Positions 1 to 7,105 of a DNA stretch of 11,609 nt are shown one piece after another. Positions within the stretch are counted from its first letter, which is position 1. Each line of letters starts with the position of its first letter. A model generated the notes under the pieces. That model was not told the origin of the DNA. It did no database searches and worked only from the letters and a program-made list of their open reading frames with translations. Origin of the DNA: Pseudomonadota bacterium (GTDB lineage Bacteria; Pseudomonadota; Alphaproteobacteria; Reyranellales; Reyranellaceae); the NCBI GenBank assembly GCA_023416135.1, contig JAEZIF010000231.1, positions 1 to 11,609 of the forward strand, in the 5' to 3' direction. The position numbers were made by a program, and so were the translations under genes.

Positions 1-1551
1 TTCATCGACGGCCACACCCACATGGACGCGCAGGTGGCATGGGATCCGCTGGGCAGCTGCTCGTGCTGGCACGGCGTCACCTCGGTGGTGATGAGCAATT
101 GCGGCTTCGCGCTGGCGCCCTGCAAGCCCGAGGACCGCGACTGGTATGCGCGCTGCCTGTCGGCGGTGGAGGACATTCCGACCGAGGCGATGGCGGCCGG
201 CATCGACTGGACCTGGGAGACCTTCCCGGAATATCTCGCGACCGTCGATCGCCTGCCCAAGGCCATCAACTACGGCATGTATATCGGCCACTCGGCGCTG
301 CGCATGTACGTCATGGGCAGGCGCGCGCTCACCGAAGCGGCGACCGAGGACGACATGGCGCGCATGGCGGCCGCGGTGAAGGAGGCGCTGAAGGCGGGCG
401 CCATGGGCTTCTCGAGCTCGCGCGCCTCGACGCACGTCACGCCCGACGATACGCCGGTGGCGAGCCGCATCGCCGAATGGGAGGAGATCGACCGCATCTT
501 GGCGGCGATGGCCGAGCTCGATGCCGGCATCTTCCAGATCGGGCCGGACATCGCGAGCGGAGCGCGTCATCGCGCCTTCCTCGAGCGCCTGCGCAAGGTG
601 GCGCTGGACTACAAGCGGCCGATCATGTTCGGCGTGCTGGCCACGAAGCAGGGCGAGGATCCCACGGGCTGGCAATACCAGACCAAATACATCGACGACA
701 CGATCGCCGCCGGCGGCCGCATGTTCGGCCAGGGCACGACGCGCTCGATCAACGCCATCTTCTCGCTGAAGTCCTACCTGCCGTTCGACGTCCTGCCGGC
801 GTGGCGGCCGATCCGCACCCTGCCGATCGCCGAGCAGAAGAAGAAGCTGCAGGATCCGGCGGTGCGGCGCGAGCTGGTCGAGGCCGAGGCCCGCATGAAG
901 CCGCGTGACGGCGTCTTCCAGGGCGGCGGGGCGGCGACGACCGATCCGCGCAAGCCCGACTACACCAACCTGTTCGCGCTGAAGGGCGTCGACTGGGACG
1001 ATCCCACGGTCGACCAGCTCGCCAAGGCGAGCGGCCGACATCCGGTCGAGGTCATGATCGACCTGTCGCTGAAGGACGAGAACCAGGTCTACGTCCAGCC
1101 GCTGGTCAATGAGACGCCCGACGACGTCCTGGGCATCCTGAAGCATCCGCGCACGCTCGCGACCTTCTCCGACTCGGGCGCCCATGTCTGCCAGGAGATG
1201 GGCTCCTCGCTGCAGACGCACCTCCTGAGCTACTGGGTGCGCAAGCGCGGCGCCTTTACGCTCGAGCAGGCGGTCAAGAAGCTGACGCACGACAACGCCG
1301 TGGCCTGGGACCTCGACGACCGCGGCGTGGTGCGCGAGGGCTTCAGGGCCGACCTCGTGCTGTTCGAGGAGAACGGCATCCGCCCGCTGCTGCCGACGGT
1401 CGAGAAGGACCTGCCGGGCGGCGCCCGTCGCCTGGTCCAGAAGGCCGAGGGCATCAAGGCCACCGTGGTCAACGGCGCGGTGGCGTTCCTGGACGGCGAG
1501 GCGACCGGCACCCATGCCGGCCAGGTGCTGAAGGGCAGGGTCGCATCATGA
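1..1551 (+). CDS. N-acyl-D-amino-acid deacylase-like amidohydrolase (5' end cut off by window)
   Basis: The frame is open from base 1, giving 516 visible residues and a TGA at 1549-1551. Family members are usually about 570-580 residues, so roughly the first 60 are outside the window. The visible part begins at the metal-binding strand FIDGHTHMD (His5 and His7 of the visible protein). Cys34 in SNCGF is spaced from His7 exactly as the bridging Cys is in D-aminoacylase. Asp391 in TFSDSGAH is the expected catalytic Asp. A C-terminal stretch (GFRADLVLFE) closes the composite beta-sandwich seen in amidohydrolases. Enzymes of this family hydrolyse N-acyl-D-amino acids or related amides in the cytoplasm. 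The two downstream His ligands of classical D-aminoacylases are not seen at the matching places (FQIGPD, IMFGVLA), so the true substrate is open. The stop overlaps the next start (ATGA), which suggests translational coupling. The superfamily call is firm; the substrate is not known. Confidence 0.88.
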   Translation, partial: FIDGHTHMDAQVAWDPLGSCSCWHGVTSVVMSNCGFALAPCKPEDRDWYARCLSAVEDIPTEAMAAGIDWTWETFPEYLATVDRLPKAINYGMYIGHSALRMYVMGRRALTEAATEDDMARMAAAVKEALKAGAMGFSSSRASTHVTPDDTPVASRIAEWEEIDRILAAMAELDAGIFQIGPDIASGARHRAFLERLRKVALDYKRPIMFGVLATKQGEDPTGWQYQTKYIDDTIAAGGRMFGQGTTRSINAIFSLKSYLPFDVLPAWRPIRTLPIAEQKKKLQDPAVRRELVEAEARMKPRDGVFQGGGAATTDPRKPDYTNLFALKGVDWDDPTVDQLAKASGRHPVEVMIDLSLKDENQVYVQPLVNETPDDVLGILKHPRTLATFSDSGAHVCQEMGSSLQTHLLSYWVRKRGAFTLEQAVKKLTHDNAVAWDLDDRGVVREGFRADLVLFEENGIRPLLPTVEKDLPGGARRLVQKAEGIKATVVNGAVAFLDGEATGTHAGQVLKGRVAS

Positions 1552-1793
1552 GAAGCCTGCTGCTCGGCGTCGCTCTTGCAGGCATAGCCGGTGCCGCCTC
1601 GGCACAGACGAAGCCCGCAACGACTCCGTCGCCGGGCAGCGCGAGCGTGAAGACACAGCTTCACGCACTGCACTACGGCAACGTCCACGACCTGCGCCGC
1701 GGCCCGAACGGCCAATGGACCGGCAAGGCGACGCAGAACGGCGTCGAGAAACAGGTCACGATCAGTCCGAAGGGAGTCGTGACGGCCCGTTAG
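1548..1793 (+). CDS. Small exported protein, 81 aa, function unknown
   Basis: The ATG at 1548 overlaps the upstream deacylase stop by four bases. Residues 1-20 form a short signal peptide: MRS, then a hydrophobic core LLLGVALAGIAGA, ending ASAQ with a likely cut after Ala19. The mature part is about 60 residues and basic. It has a Pro/Thr/Ser-rich linker followed by a compact segment (VHDLRRGPNGQWTGKATQNG, then VEKQVTISPKGVV). The pattern 'xVxDLRRxxxGxWxGxAxxNGxxxxVxxxxxGxV' resembles short PepSY-like periplasmic proteins that are common in alphaproteobacteria, but this match is from memory and weak. There are no Cys residues. The protein is probably periplasmic and may be co-translated with the deacylase. 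A functional link to the deacylase is only inferred from the overlap. Confidence 0.72.
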   Translation: MRSLLLGVALAGIAGAASAQTKPATTPSPGSASVKTQLHALHYGNVHDLRRGPNGQWTGKATQNGVEKQVTISPKGVVTAR

Positions 1794-1798
1794 GTCTC

Positions 1799-1828
1799 AT
1801 TGGACCGCGGGCCTCCAGGCCCGCTCAT
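1799..1828 (+). repeat. REP repeat, left end of the RAYT element
   Basis: This 30-bp sequence recurs as a perfect inverted copy at 2350-2379. Inside it is a hairpin at 1807-1824 with 8-bp arms (GCGGGCCT / AGGCCCGC) and a CC loop. It starts 5 bp after the stop of the small exported protein. As a GC-rich hairpin just after a gene it could also act in transcript 3'-end formation or stability, although no T-run follows. Confidence 0.85.
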
Positions 1829-1838
1829 AAGGCATCAG

Positions 1839-2346
1839 CTACCGAACGTACACCGACCTCCAAGGCCAATCGACTGCAGCGGCGACCAAGCCCGCCTTGA
1901 CTGGATTCTGTTCGACATACTCGATCGTTCGTCCCAAGTGGCCTTCGTCCCTCATGTTCCGATCGAAGTAGTCGGGATGCCAGAATGGACCGGACCGGCC
2001 AAGGCGATGATTGGCTCGTCTTGCGGTGAATGACTTCCAGCTTTGGACGATTGTGCCCAATGAGGCGGTGCCTTGCAGCATGTCGATAATGACGTGGACG
2101 TGGTTGGGCATCAGACACCAGGCGAGCAGGCGGTATCGCTCTCCATCCGAATGAACGAGAGAGCCTTGAACCACAGTTGTCGAGTTCTCGATCGATCCGG
2201 TGAATGCCATCGTCCGCAAGCATGAGACCTTCGACGACAGCGCGAGGCAGACTGTCCGCAAGCCTGAAAGTGACGAACTGAATCGTCTCACGCGAATCGA
2301 AGTGCGGCAGGTAACCGCGCGAATGCCAGCCTTTGGGTTGAGGCAT
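1839..2346 (-). pseudogene. REP-associated tyrosine transposase (RAYT), frameshifted
   Basis: The ATG at 2346 opens a frame with the typical RAYT start (GWHSRGYLPHFDSRETIQF, then VTFRLADSLPRA). This runs to about HRIDRELDN near 2170-2190. The family pattern then continues in another frame: HSDGERYRLLAWC, the His-x-His motif MPNHVHVI (2111-2085), SWKSFTA, FWHPDYFDR, and EYVEQNPVKAGLV (1922-1887), ending WPWRSVYVR and a TAG at 1841-1839. The HxH pair and a conserved Tyr in the C-terminal half are hallmarks of the Y1 (IS200-like) transposase fold. The coding span equals 169 codons plus one base. RAYTs of this kind are about 180 residues, so the junction probably lost about 30 bases rather than a single one. 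Neither half could work alone, so the gene is almost certainly dead. The RAYT identity is clear; the exact lesion is inferred. Confidence 0.85.
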
Positions 2347-2349
2347 GCC

Positions 2350-2379
2350 ATGAGCGGGCCTGGAGGCCCGCGGTCCAAT
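2350..2379 (-). repeat. REP repeat, right end of the RAYT element
   Basis: This is an exact reverse complement of 1799-1828 over 30 bp. It contains the same 8-bp-arm hairpin (GCGGGCCT / AGGCCCGC on the reverse strand). It ends 5 bp before the stop codon of the convergent MetE-like gene, so it may also serve as that transcript's 3' hairpin. Confidence 0.85.
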
Positions 2380-2384
2380 TGAGC

Positions 2385-3416
2385 TTAACCCAATTCCTTC
2401 CGCACGATCGCCGCTCCCTCGGCCAGCGACGTCAGCTTGCCGAAGGCTGTCGCGCGCGGCAGGTATTTCATGCCGCAGTCGGGGGCGGGCAGGAGCTTGT
2501 CGGGCGGCAAGTGCTTCAGGCCGGCACGGATGCGGTCGGCCACTTTCTCCGGCGTCTCGATCTCGGGATCATTGAGGTCGATCACGCCCAGCATCACCTT
2601 CTTGGGGGCGAGGTCCTTCAGCACGCCGAGGTCGAGCTTGGGCTGCGCCGATTCGATCGAAATCTGCTGGGCGATCGAGTCCGCGAGCTGGGGCAGGAAG
2701 GAATAGCCCGCGGGCTTGCCGCCCGTGACGACGGCAGCGTAGCCGAAGCAGAGATGCACGACCGTCGGCACCTCGATGCCCTTGAGCGCGCGGTCGATCA
2801 CCCTGACCGCGTAGCGCTTGGCCTCCTCGGGATTGTTGCGCAGCCATGGCTCGTCGAGCTGGATGACGTCGGCGCCGGCCTTGACCAGCTCGTGCGCCTC
2901 CTCGTTGACCGCCGCGGCGTAGTCCATGCACATCGCCTCGGCGTCCTTGTAGAACTCGTCCTTGACCTGCTGGCCCATGGTGAAGGGGCCGGGCAGGGTG
3001 ATCTTGGCGAGCCTGTCGGTGTTGGCGCGCAGGAACTGCATGTCGCGCAGCTCCACCGGCCTGGTGCGCTGGATCCTGCCGACCACGCGCGGCACCGGCG
3101 TCTTCTGGCCGCGGTTGTTCACGATCTCGGCCGGATGCTCGTCGTCGATGCCGTCCAATGCGGTGGCGAAGCGGTTGGAGTAGCTCTCCCGCCGCATCTC
3201 GCCGTCGGTGACGATGTCGATGCCGGCGCGCTCCATGTCGCGGATGGCGATCAGGGTCGCATCGTCCTGGGCCTGCTCGAGGAACGGCTCGGCCACGCGC
3301 CACAGCTCGCGCATGCGGGTGCGCGGCACGACCTTGCTCAGCATCTGGCGGTTCACCAGCCAGTCGGGTTGAGGATAGGACCCGACGACGGTGGTCTGGA
3401 GGAGCGCGTCTGACAT
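2385..3416 (-). CDS. Stand-alone MetE-core (C-terminal domain) methyltransferase
   Basis: The 343-residue protein matches only the catalytic C-terminal half of cobalamin-independent methionine synthase; full MetE is about 750 residues. The zinc ligands are all visible: His221 and Cys223 in VVHLCFGY, Glu255 in ISIESAQ, and Cys314 in PAPDCGMKYLP. VIQLDEPWLR (near 185-193) is the conserved loop, and the N-terminus has the TTVVGSYPQP strand. Such proteins move a methyl group onto a thiolate held by zinc. Lacking the N-terminal domain, they often do not use the polyglutamyl-folate donor of true MetE, so donor and acceptor are uncertain. Three starts lie in a row (GTG 3422, ATG 3419, ATG 3416). The AGGTGAT sequence overlapping the upstream TAG gives the best ribosome-site spacing for 3416. 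It is the last gene of the four-gene operon and sits directly after the receptor gene, which suggests co-translation. The fold is secure; a role in methionine synthesis is not. Confidence 0.9.
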   Translation of the reverse strand: MSDALLQTTVVGSYPQPDWLVNRQMLSKVVPRTRMRELWRVAEPFLEQAQDDATLIAIRDMERAGIDIVTDGEMRRESYSNRFATALDGIDDEHPAEIVNNRGQKTPVPRVVGRIQRTRPVELRDMQFLRANTDRLAKITLPGPFTMGQQVKDEFYKDAEAMCMDYAAAVNEEAHELVKAGADVIQLDEPWLRNNPEEAKRYAVRVIDRALKGIEVPTVVHLCFGYAAVVTGGKPAGYSFLPQLADSIAQQISIESAQPKLDLGVLKDLAPKKVMLGVIDLNDPEIETPEKVADRIRAGLKHLPPDKLLPAPDCGMKYLPRATAFGKLTSLAEGAAIVRKELG

Positions 3417-3422
3417 CATCAC

Positions 3423-4394
3423 CTACTGCAGCTTGATACCGGCCTTCTTGGCCAGGTCGATGTTTTCCTTGATCTCCGCCGCGACCATCTTGTCGAACTC
3501 GGCGGGAGTCGTCGGCGCGGGATCGGTGCCGAGCGCCAGCAGGCGCTCCTTGACCTCGGGGGTGGCGAGCGCCTTGCGGACCTCGGCATTCAAGCGATTG
3601 ACGATCGCGGGCGGCGTGCCGGCCGGCGCGAACAGGCCGACCCAAAAATTGTAGCCGCTGTCCTTGAAGCCCTGCTCTTCGGTCGTCGGCAGGTCGGGCA
3701 GCACCGACGAGCGCTTGGGACTGCCGTTGGCCAGCGCCATGACGCGACGGTCCTTGATCAGGGGCAGGGCGGCGATCACCGGGCAGAAGTAGATGTCCGT
3801 GCGGCCGTTCATCGTGTCGCCGAGCGCCTCGGGCGTGCCTTTGTAGGGCACTTGCACCGTGTCGATGCCGGCCGCGAACTTGAACTTCTCGGTGTTCATG
3901 TGCGTGCCGCTGCCGGTGCCGGCCGTGGCGTAGGTGAGCTTGCCGGGCTGCGCCTTGGCCGCGTTGACATAGTCGTTGGCCGTCTTCCAGCCCTTCGACG
4001 GCGAGGCCACCATGATATTGGGCTGCACGGCGAGCAGGGTGACGGCCGGCAGGTCCTTGGCCGTATCGAAGGTCATGCTGGGATAGATCGCCGGATTGAC
4101 CGTGTGGGCCGAGGAGTTGGCGAGCAGCACGTAGCCGTCGGGTGCGGCCTTCGCGACCTGGCCCGCGCCGATCGTGCCGCCGGCGCCCGGCTTGTTGTCG
4201 ACGATCACCGTCTGGCCGAGGTTCTTGGACATGGTCGCGGCAATGGCGCGCGCCACGACGTCAGTGGCGCTGCCCGGGGTGAAGGGCACGATGATGGAGA
4301 TCGACTTGTCGGGGAAATTCTGCGCCGAAGCGGGCAGGGCGAAGAGGACCGCCGCCAGGGCCGATGCTATTGCAAGCGCAACCAGACGTTTCAT
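3423..4394 (-). CDS. TctC/Bug-family periplasmic solute-binding protein
   Basis: The 323-residue protein has a clear signal peptide (MKRLVALAIASALAAVLFAL, cut after PASA, near residue 24). The mature domain is typical of tripartite tricarboxylate transporter receptors: ISIIVPFTPGSATDVVAR, NKPGAGGTIGAGQVAKA, DGYVLL, PGKLTYATAGTGSGTHM, VPYKGTPEAL, and the C-terminal FAPAGTPPAIVNRLNAE. These proteins bind organic acids or other small carboxylated molecules in the periplasm. An in-frame ATG lies 12 bases upstream at 4406, but a strong GGGAGGA site at 5-bp spacing favours 4394. No membrane partners (TctA/TctB) lie nearby, so this is an orphan receptor, as is common in genomes where the family is expanded. 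It starts 16 bp after the amidohydrolase stop and abuts the MetE-like gene. It is probably the uptake or sensing part of the operon; its ligand cannot be told. Confidence 0.94.
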   Translation of the reverse strand: MKRLVALAIASALAAVLFALPASAQNFPDKSISIIVPFTPGSATDVVARAIAATMSKNLGQTVIVDNKPGAGGTIGAGQVAKAAPDGYVLLANSSAHTVNPAIYPSMTFDTAKDLPAVTLLAVQPNIMVASPSKGWKTANDYVNAAKAQPGKLTYATAGTGSGTHMNTEKFKFAAGIDTVQVPYKGTPEALGDTMNGRTDIYFCPVIAALPLIKDRRVMALANGSPKRSSVLPDLPTTEEQGFKDSGYNFWVGLFAPAGTPPAIVNRLNAEVRKALATPEVKERLLALGTDPAPTTPAEFDKMVAAEIKENIDLAKKAGIKLQ

Positions 4395-4410
4395 GCTTCC
4401 TCCCATTCGC

Positions 4411-5782
4411 TTATGTCGCCGCTATTTCGCGACTGACGCTTCTTAAGTTTAGTCTCGACAGGATCCGCTCGCCCGACGCCGCCAGCCGGGCGCGCAGATC
4501 TGAAAGCTCGGGCCACGCCAGCTTACCATCGCGCTTGGCGAAGCGGCCGGCAACCAGGACGTCGCGCATCCGCGCGCCGGAGCCCTGCATGACCACGGTT
4601 GCGACCGCATCGTGCACGGGCCACATGGCAAGCGGACCGAGCGACATCACTGCAATGTCGGCCTGCTTGCCTGGCGCCAGCGAGCCGATGCGGTCGGCCA
4701 TACCCAGCATCGCGGCCCCGCGGGTGGTGATCCAGTCGAAGGCTTCGGCTGCCGGCACCGCGGAGGTTGCCGGAATGCCGCCGCTTCGGGCGCGTTCCGC
4801 GGCGTTTGTCGAGCGCGCGCTGCGATGCGAGCGCCATGCGCGCCACGGTGAACATGTCGCCGCTCACCGCCGATTCGAGGTCGACGCCGACCGACGGGCC
4901 GGAGCCCAGCGCGCGCAGCCGGCCGGTGATGGGATGGCCGTGGCCCTGCGCCATCTCGTTCTCCGGCGTGATCGAGAAGCTGACGCCGAGATCGACGAAG
5001 GCCTTGAGCTGCTCGTCGCTCAAATTGTTGCCGTGCACGATGTTGATGTGCGGGCCGACCAGGCCGCGCCGCATCAGCGTCTCCCAGCCGCCCGGCGTCC
5101 TGGCCTCGCCGCCGCCCTGGTGCATGGAGGCGACCAGGCCGAGTTCCTTGGCCAGCGCGAAGTCATGGTCGCTGACCTCGAGCGTGGAGTAGTGCGGGCC
5201 GAGCACCGCCATTCCGAGCGTCACCAGGGCCTGGCGGTCGGACAACGGGCCCTTCAGCAGCCGCTCGACTTCCTGGCGCGGGTGAGGGACCTCCGAGAAG
5301 TGCGGCTCGCCGGGCCTGGGATCGGGCTTGGGCGAGCCATGAAAGAAGGCGGCGCGGATGCCGGCTTCCTTCAGGCCGGCGATGGCGGCGTCGGTGTGCT
5401 CGGGCGTCGGGTTGTTGTGGCACCAGTCGACCAGCGTGGTGACGCCGTGGTCGAGCTGGTTCAGCGCGCCGGCCAAGGTGGCGACGTGGATGTCCCCGGG
5501 CGTGAACACCGTGGCGAGACCGGCGTGGACGTGGCGGAAGTATTCGAGCAGCGTCCAGTTGGCAGCCACCGAGCGCAGCGCCGTCTGCCAGGTGTGCATG
5601 TGGGCATTGACCAGCCCCGGCAGCACGAAGTGCCCGCTGCAGTCGATCGGCTCGGCATCGGCCTGTAACGAGGGCCCGACGGCCGCGATGCGATCACCGT
5701 CGACGAGAACGTCGCCCTTCGGCAGCACGCCGAGCTTCGCGTCCTGCGTGACGACGATGCCCGATTTGAGCAGGAGCTTCAT
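4411..5782 (-). pseudogene. SAH-deaminase/chlorohydrolase-type amidohydrolase with one-base frameshift
   Basis: The ATG at 5782 overlaps the upstream oxidoreductase stop by 4 bp (ATGA). The frame shows an amidohydrolase with the ligands expected for the cytosine/SAH deaminase-TrzA branch: His61 and His63 in NAHMHTWQ, His221 in SMHQGGG, His250 in IVHGNNL, and Asp301 in VGVDLESAVSGDMF. At ASQRALD (residue 325) the reading is lost. Removing one base from the TTT at 4805-4807 (+ strand) restores RALDNAAERARSGGIPATSA and runs on through FDWITTRGAAMLGM and GSLAPGKQADIAVM to the TGA at 4413-4411. That gives 456 residues, a normal length. As read, the protein would lose its last 131 residues and gain an unrelated tail ending near 4523. 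Family enzymes deaminate or dechlorinate purine, pyrimidine or triazine rings, or SAH/MTA; the substrate here is open. The gene is either a recent pseudogene or intact with a sequencing error. Confidence 0.88.
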
Positions 5783-6708
5783 TGCAGCCCATCGCTGACC
5801 TTCACGTTCTCCGCCTCGAGCTTCATGCCGGCCGAGCGGGCGAGTTCCAGCAGCAGCACGGAGAAGTCGATGTCGCCGGGATACTGGTGCGCCAGCGAGG
5901 CGATGCTGTCGCGCGTCACCGATGCGGTCGGCATGACGACGCCGAACTGCCTGGCCGCGCCGACGCCCAGCTCCATGTCCTTCAGCAGGAGCTTGGGCGT
6001 GAAGGTTGTGGTGAAGTCGAGATTGACCAGCGCCGGCGTCTTGTAGCGGGTGTACATCGAGCCGAGCACGCTCTGGTTGATCGATTCCAGAAAGACATGG
6101 CGCGGGATGCCGGCCTTCTCGGCCATCAGCGTGATCTCGCACAACGACTGGATGATGACGCCGAACATGGTGTTGTGGGCGATCTTCCAGACGCGCGAGA
6201 GCTCTCCCTCGCCGACATACATCGCCGCCCGACCCAGCACCGCGAGCAGCGGCTGCACAGCGTCGTACTCGGCCTTCGGACCGGACGCCACCACCAGGAG
6301 CTTGCCTGCCCTGGCGACCTTGGCGTTGCCCGATACCGGCGCGCTGAGATAGGCCACACCGAAGTCGGTCAGGCCCTTGCGAATCTCGGCCGAGCCGGTA
6401 TCGGAAATCGACGACATGTCGACGACGCGTTTGGGCCGGGCATTGCCGCTCAGCACGCCTCCCGCGCCGAACAGGATGTCCTTGAGATCGTCGGTGGTCG
6501 AGACCATGGTAAAGACGGTGGTGCAGTGCCCCATGGCCGGCTTGTCGGACACCACCTCGGCGCCGAGCTGGGCCAGCGGTTCGGCCTTCGACGCCGTGCG
6601 GTTCCATACCGAGAGCCCGTGTCCCGTCCTCACCAGCCGGGCCGCCATTGCTTCGCCCATGCGGCCTAGCCCGATCCAGCCGATGTCGTGGGATGCCTTG
6701 CTGCTCAT
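5779..6708 (-). CDS. NAD(P)-dependent beta-hydroxyacid dehydrogenase (3-hydroxyisobutyrate dehydrogenase family)
   Basis: The 309-residue protein is normal for the family. The N-terminal Rossmann fold shows IGWIGLGRMGEAMAARL with the dinucleotide motif Gly13-x-Gly15-x-x-Gly18. The substrate-side signature LSAPVSGN has Ser126 and Gly127. The catalytic Lys175 with Asn179 lies in WKIAHNTM, and LLKDMELG carries Lys243 and Asp244 in the C-terminal helical domain. Such enzymes oxidise 3-hydroxy acids, or reduce the matching semialdehydes, in the cytoplasm. The cofactor preference is not obvious; Asn36-Arg37 after the second strand (SVWNRT) is often seen with NADP. The ATG at 6708 has a GGGAG site about 8 bp upstream. 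It is the first gene of the four-gene operon. A promoter is expected in the 114-bp gap shared with the divergent small gene, but I could not identify clear -35/-10 boxes. Confidence 0.93.
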   Translation of the reverse strand: MSSKASHDIGWIGLGRMGEAMAARLVRTGHGLSVWNRTASKAEPLAQLGAEVVSDKPAMGHCTTVFTMVSTTDDLKDILFGAGGVLSGNARPKRVVDMSSISDTGSAEIRKGLTDFGVAYLSAPVSGNAKVARAGKLLVVASGPKAEYDAVQPLLAVLGRAAMYVGEGELSRVWKIAHNTMFGVIIQSLCEITLMAEKAGIPRHVFLESINQSVLGSMYTRYKTPALVNLDFTTTFTPKLLLKDMELGVGAARQFGVVMPTASVTRDSIASLAHQYPGDIDFSVLLLELARSAGMKLEAENVKVSDGLQ

Positions 6709-6822
6709 TCGCGGACTCCCTGAACGGTTGGCGCGCAGTCTGGGAGGGGATCGGTTCGATGTCCATGTTTGTCAGGCCGACGTCAGGGGCTCTCGCTAGA
6801 GAGGACGGCGACGGGGGACTGA

Positions 6823-7098
6823 ATGACGATCCGGAAAGCCTGTCTTGCCGCGGTCACTGCCGCCTCGGCGGTCACTGCGGTGCAGGCACAAGACCACGAC
6901 GCCAGCTACTGCAAGGCGCTGGCCGAAAAATACGAGACCTACCTCAACAACATGACGAGTGGCCGTTCGCCCCAGCAGGACTCGGTCGATGGGCGGGTCG
7001 CGCTGGAGCAGTGCAGGAAGGGGAAGAGTGCTGCAGCCATTCCGGTGCTCGAGCGGAAGCTGCGCAACGCCAAGATCGACCTGCCGCCGCGAGGTTAG
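6823..7098 (+). CDS. Small exported two-cysteine protein, 91 aa, function unknown
   Basis: The ATG at 6823 follows a strong GGGGGA ribosome site. Residues 1-22 look like a signal peptide (MTIRKACLAAVTAASAVTAV, then QAQD) with a cut after VQA. The mature 69-residue part is mostly helical and charged. It has two cysteines (YCKALAEKY and EQCRKG), which could form a disulfide in the periplasm, and ends VLERKLRNAKIDLPPR. The family is not recognised by name, though short Cys-pair proteins with this layout are common in alphaproteobacteria. It is transcribed away from the oxidoreductase operon and ends 8 bp before a perfect REP palindrome. No function is claimed. Confidence 0.75.
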   Translation: MTIRKACLAAVTAASAVTAVQAQDHDASYCKALAEKYETYLNNMTSGRSPQQDSVDGRVALEQCRKGKSAAAIPVLERKLRNAKIDLPPRG

Positions 7099-7105
7099 TG
7101 TTGAT

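Larger units (their letters stand above)
1799..2379. mobile_element. RAYT/REP element: decayed transposase gene between perfect 30-bp inverted repeats
   Basis: The two ends (1799-1828 and 2350-2379) are identical inverted REP sequences, and between them lies only a RAYT-type transposase remnant. The unit fits snugly between two convergent genes, with 5 bp on each side to their stop codons. REP-flanked RAYTs are usually single-copy domesticated transposases thought to act on REP hairpins. Related REP palindromes elsewhere in this window (7106-7135, 8595-8634) support that reading. No target-site duplication was recognised. Confidence 0.82.

Noticed and set aside
1799..2379. CRISPR-like or integron-type repeat array
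   Set aside because: There are only two inverted copies, not direct repeats with spacers, and the enclosed sequence is a RAYT transposase remnant.
2379..3413. Long + strand open frame opposite the MetE-like gene
   Set aside because: It is a shadow of high-GC coding on the other strand, rich in Leu, Gly, His and Arg with no recognisable domain. The - strand gene has clear zinc ligands.
4800..4812. Programmed ribosomal frameshifting in the amidohydrolase
   Set aside because: GAC AAA CGC is not a known slippery heptamer, no stem-loop was evident downstream, and the family is not known to use recoding.
4523..6766. A 747-codon open frame covering the oxidoreductase and amidohydrolase region
   Set aside because: Only its middle part (5782 to about 4805) is real amidohydrolase sequence. 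The first part is an out-of-frame reading of the oxidoreductase and the tail is the out-of-frame product of the one-base shift.
6785..6806. Small hairpin CTCTC-GCTA-GAGAG before the 91-residue gene as a riboswitch or attenuator
   Set aside because: The stem is only 5 bp, has no conserved flanking pattern or T-run, and is likely to occur by chance.
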